From assembly GCA_029779995.1 (NCBI GenBank), contig JAKOZM010000026.1, positions 1-6,158 on the forward strand: a stretch of 6,158 nt of DNA, given 5' to 3'. The notes beneath the pieces are model-generated. The model made no database searches. It was not told the origin of the DNA and saw only the letters and a list, made by a program, of their open reading frames with translations. Positions 5,951-6,158 of the stretch are shown one piece after another. Position numbers and translations under genes: made by a program. Within the stretch, counting starts at the first letter, position 1; every line of letters starts with the position of its first letter. This DNA is from Actinomycetes bacterium (GTDB taxonomy: Bacteria > Actinomycetota > Actinomycetes > S36-B12 > UBA10799).

Positions 5951-5959
5951 TGTGGACAA
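5951..5959 (-). promoter_or_regulatory. DnaA box 2 upstream of dnaB, exact match
   Basis: A second exact TTGTCCACA on the minus strand, 57 bases beyond the first and in the same orientation. It borders a T-rich, relatively AT-rich stretch (about 5967-6017) that includes GTTAAC. Confidence 0.6.
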
Positions 5960-6027
5960 ACTGGGGGTTTTGGCGTTTGTGATCTTGTTAACTTGTCTCT
6001 GACCAGGTCTTTTACAAGCGCGCTGGG

Positions 6028-6036
6028 TGTGGACGA
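6028..6036 (-). promoter_or_regulatory. DnaA box 3 upstream of dnaB, 8 of 9 match
   Basis: The minus strand reads TCGTCCACA, one base off the consensus, in the same orientation as boxes 1 and 2. Next to it, 6039-6047 reads TTATCCAAT on the minus strand, 7 of 9 to the TTATCCACA form. Confidence 0.4.
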
Positions 6037-6075
6037 ATATTGGATAACCGGGCGTGTCCGCCAGACCGGGTACGA

Positions 6076-6107
6076 GCCTGAAGCGCGTTTCAGGCCCGGC
6101 GGCCGGG
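6076..6107 (-). terminator. Two adjacent hairpins, probable terminator of a leftward gene at the right edge
   Basis: Read leftward, CCCGG-ccg-CCGGG (6107 to 6095) is followed at once by GCCTGAA-acgcgc-TTCAGGC (6095 to 6076), both with perfect stems of five and seven pairs; they share base 6095. No T tract follows, which is common for actinobacterial terminators. They stand just after a leftward TGA at 6117-6119 and well before dnaB, so ending the preceding gene is the likeliest role. An attenuator in a long dnaB leader is the alternative. Confidence 0.5.
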
Positions 6108-6116
6108 GTGCCGGTG

Positions 6117-6158
6117 TCAATCAGACGAATGGGTGATCAGTTCATCCGTTCGCCCCAT
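6117..6158 (-). CDS. Possible C-terminal end of a leftward gene, cut by the window edge
   Basis: The leftward frame entering at the right edge reads MGRTDELITHSSD and stops with TGA at 6117-6119, about ten bases before a pair of terminator-like hairpins. That placement suggests the end of a gene lying upstream of dnaB. The fragment is too short to identify, its third codon positions are not strongly GC-rich, and the ATG at the very edge is probably an internal codon or chance. The other two leftward frames stop after four and six codons. Confidence 0.35.
   Translation of the reverse strand: MGRTDELITHSSD

Noticed and set aside
5116..5982. A 288-codon rightward frame opposite dnaB and its upstream region
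   Set aside because: It is antisense to conserved DnaB sequence and crosses the DnaA boxes; no domain is visible.
5890..6050. The chromosomal origin oriC
   Set aside because: DnaA boxes are present, but there are few of them, no dnaA, dnaN or rpmH is visible, and the AT-rich element is modest. A regulatory or accessory DnaA-binding site is the more careful reading.
5839..6120. A 93-codon leftward frame just upstream of dnaB
   Set aside because: It needs a TTG start without a ribosome binding site, runs through both hairpins and all the DnaA boxes, and reads as low-complexity with no motif.
1..6158. CRISPR array, tRNA, rRNA or insertion sequence
   Set aside because: Read by eye on both strands, no regularly spaced repeats, cloverleaf with a T-loop consensus, rRNA signature, or transposase with terminal inverted repeats was found.

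Overview
The window is GC-rich apart from one short patch. It reads as the chromosome of a high-GC actinobacterium. The support is a DUF222/13E12-type HNH endonuclease (a family concentrated in Actinobacteria), a DnaB whose Walker A ends GKSTLGLDF as in mycobacterial-type helicases, exact copies of the actinobacterial-style DnaA box TTGTCCACA, and several genes whose -10-like hexamer lies exactly six bases before the start codon, the arrangement of leaderless actinobacterial transcripts. I cannot name the genus.

Layout. Bases 1-234 hold no confident gene. On the + strand follow an HNH endonuclease-domain protein (235-1341) with a terminator-like hairpin after it, then an alpha/beta hydrolase (about 1459-2328). 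They meet a convergent gene across a 51-base gap. Three genes follow in tandem on the minus strand, read from right to left: the replicative helicase dnaB (4477-5829), a 245-residue secreted protein of unknown function (3641-4378), and an AAA+ ATPase with a probable C-terminal winged helix (2380-3546). The right-hand 330 bases hold the upstream region of dnaB, with three good DnaA-box matches and weaker ones. Beyond it are two adjacent hairpins that probably end a leftward gene lying mostly outside the window.

How the genes relate. DnaB is the only gene with a firmly known role (chromosome replication). DnaA boxes on both sides of it suggest, without proving, DnaA-dependent control or DnaA binding. 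The AAA+ ATPase belongs to a widespread family of unassigned function with an Orc/Cdc6-like layout (ATPase plus probable winged helix). Its upstream region is unusually AT-rich (about one third GC over 53 bases) and carries dyads that could be operators. The secreted protein between them has no visible functional tie to either. The HNH protein and hydrolase look like ordinary accessory and housekeeping genes. I see no CRISPR array, tRNA, rRNA, insertion sequence, or clear multi-gene novel system. The best leads are the DnaA-box cluster and the AT-rich control region of the ATPase.
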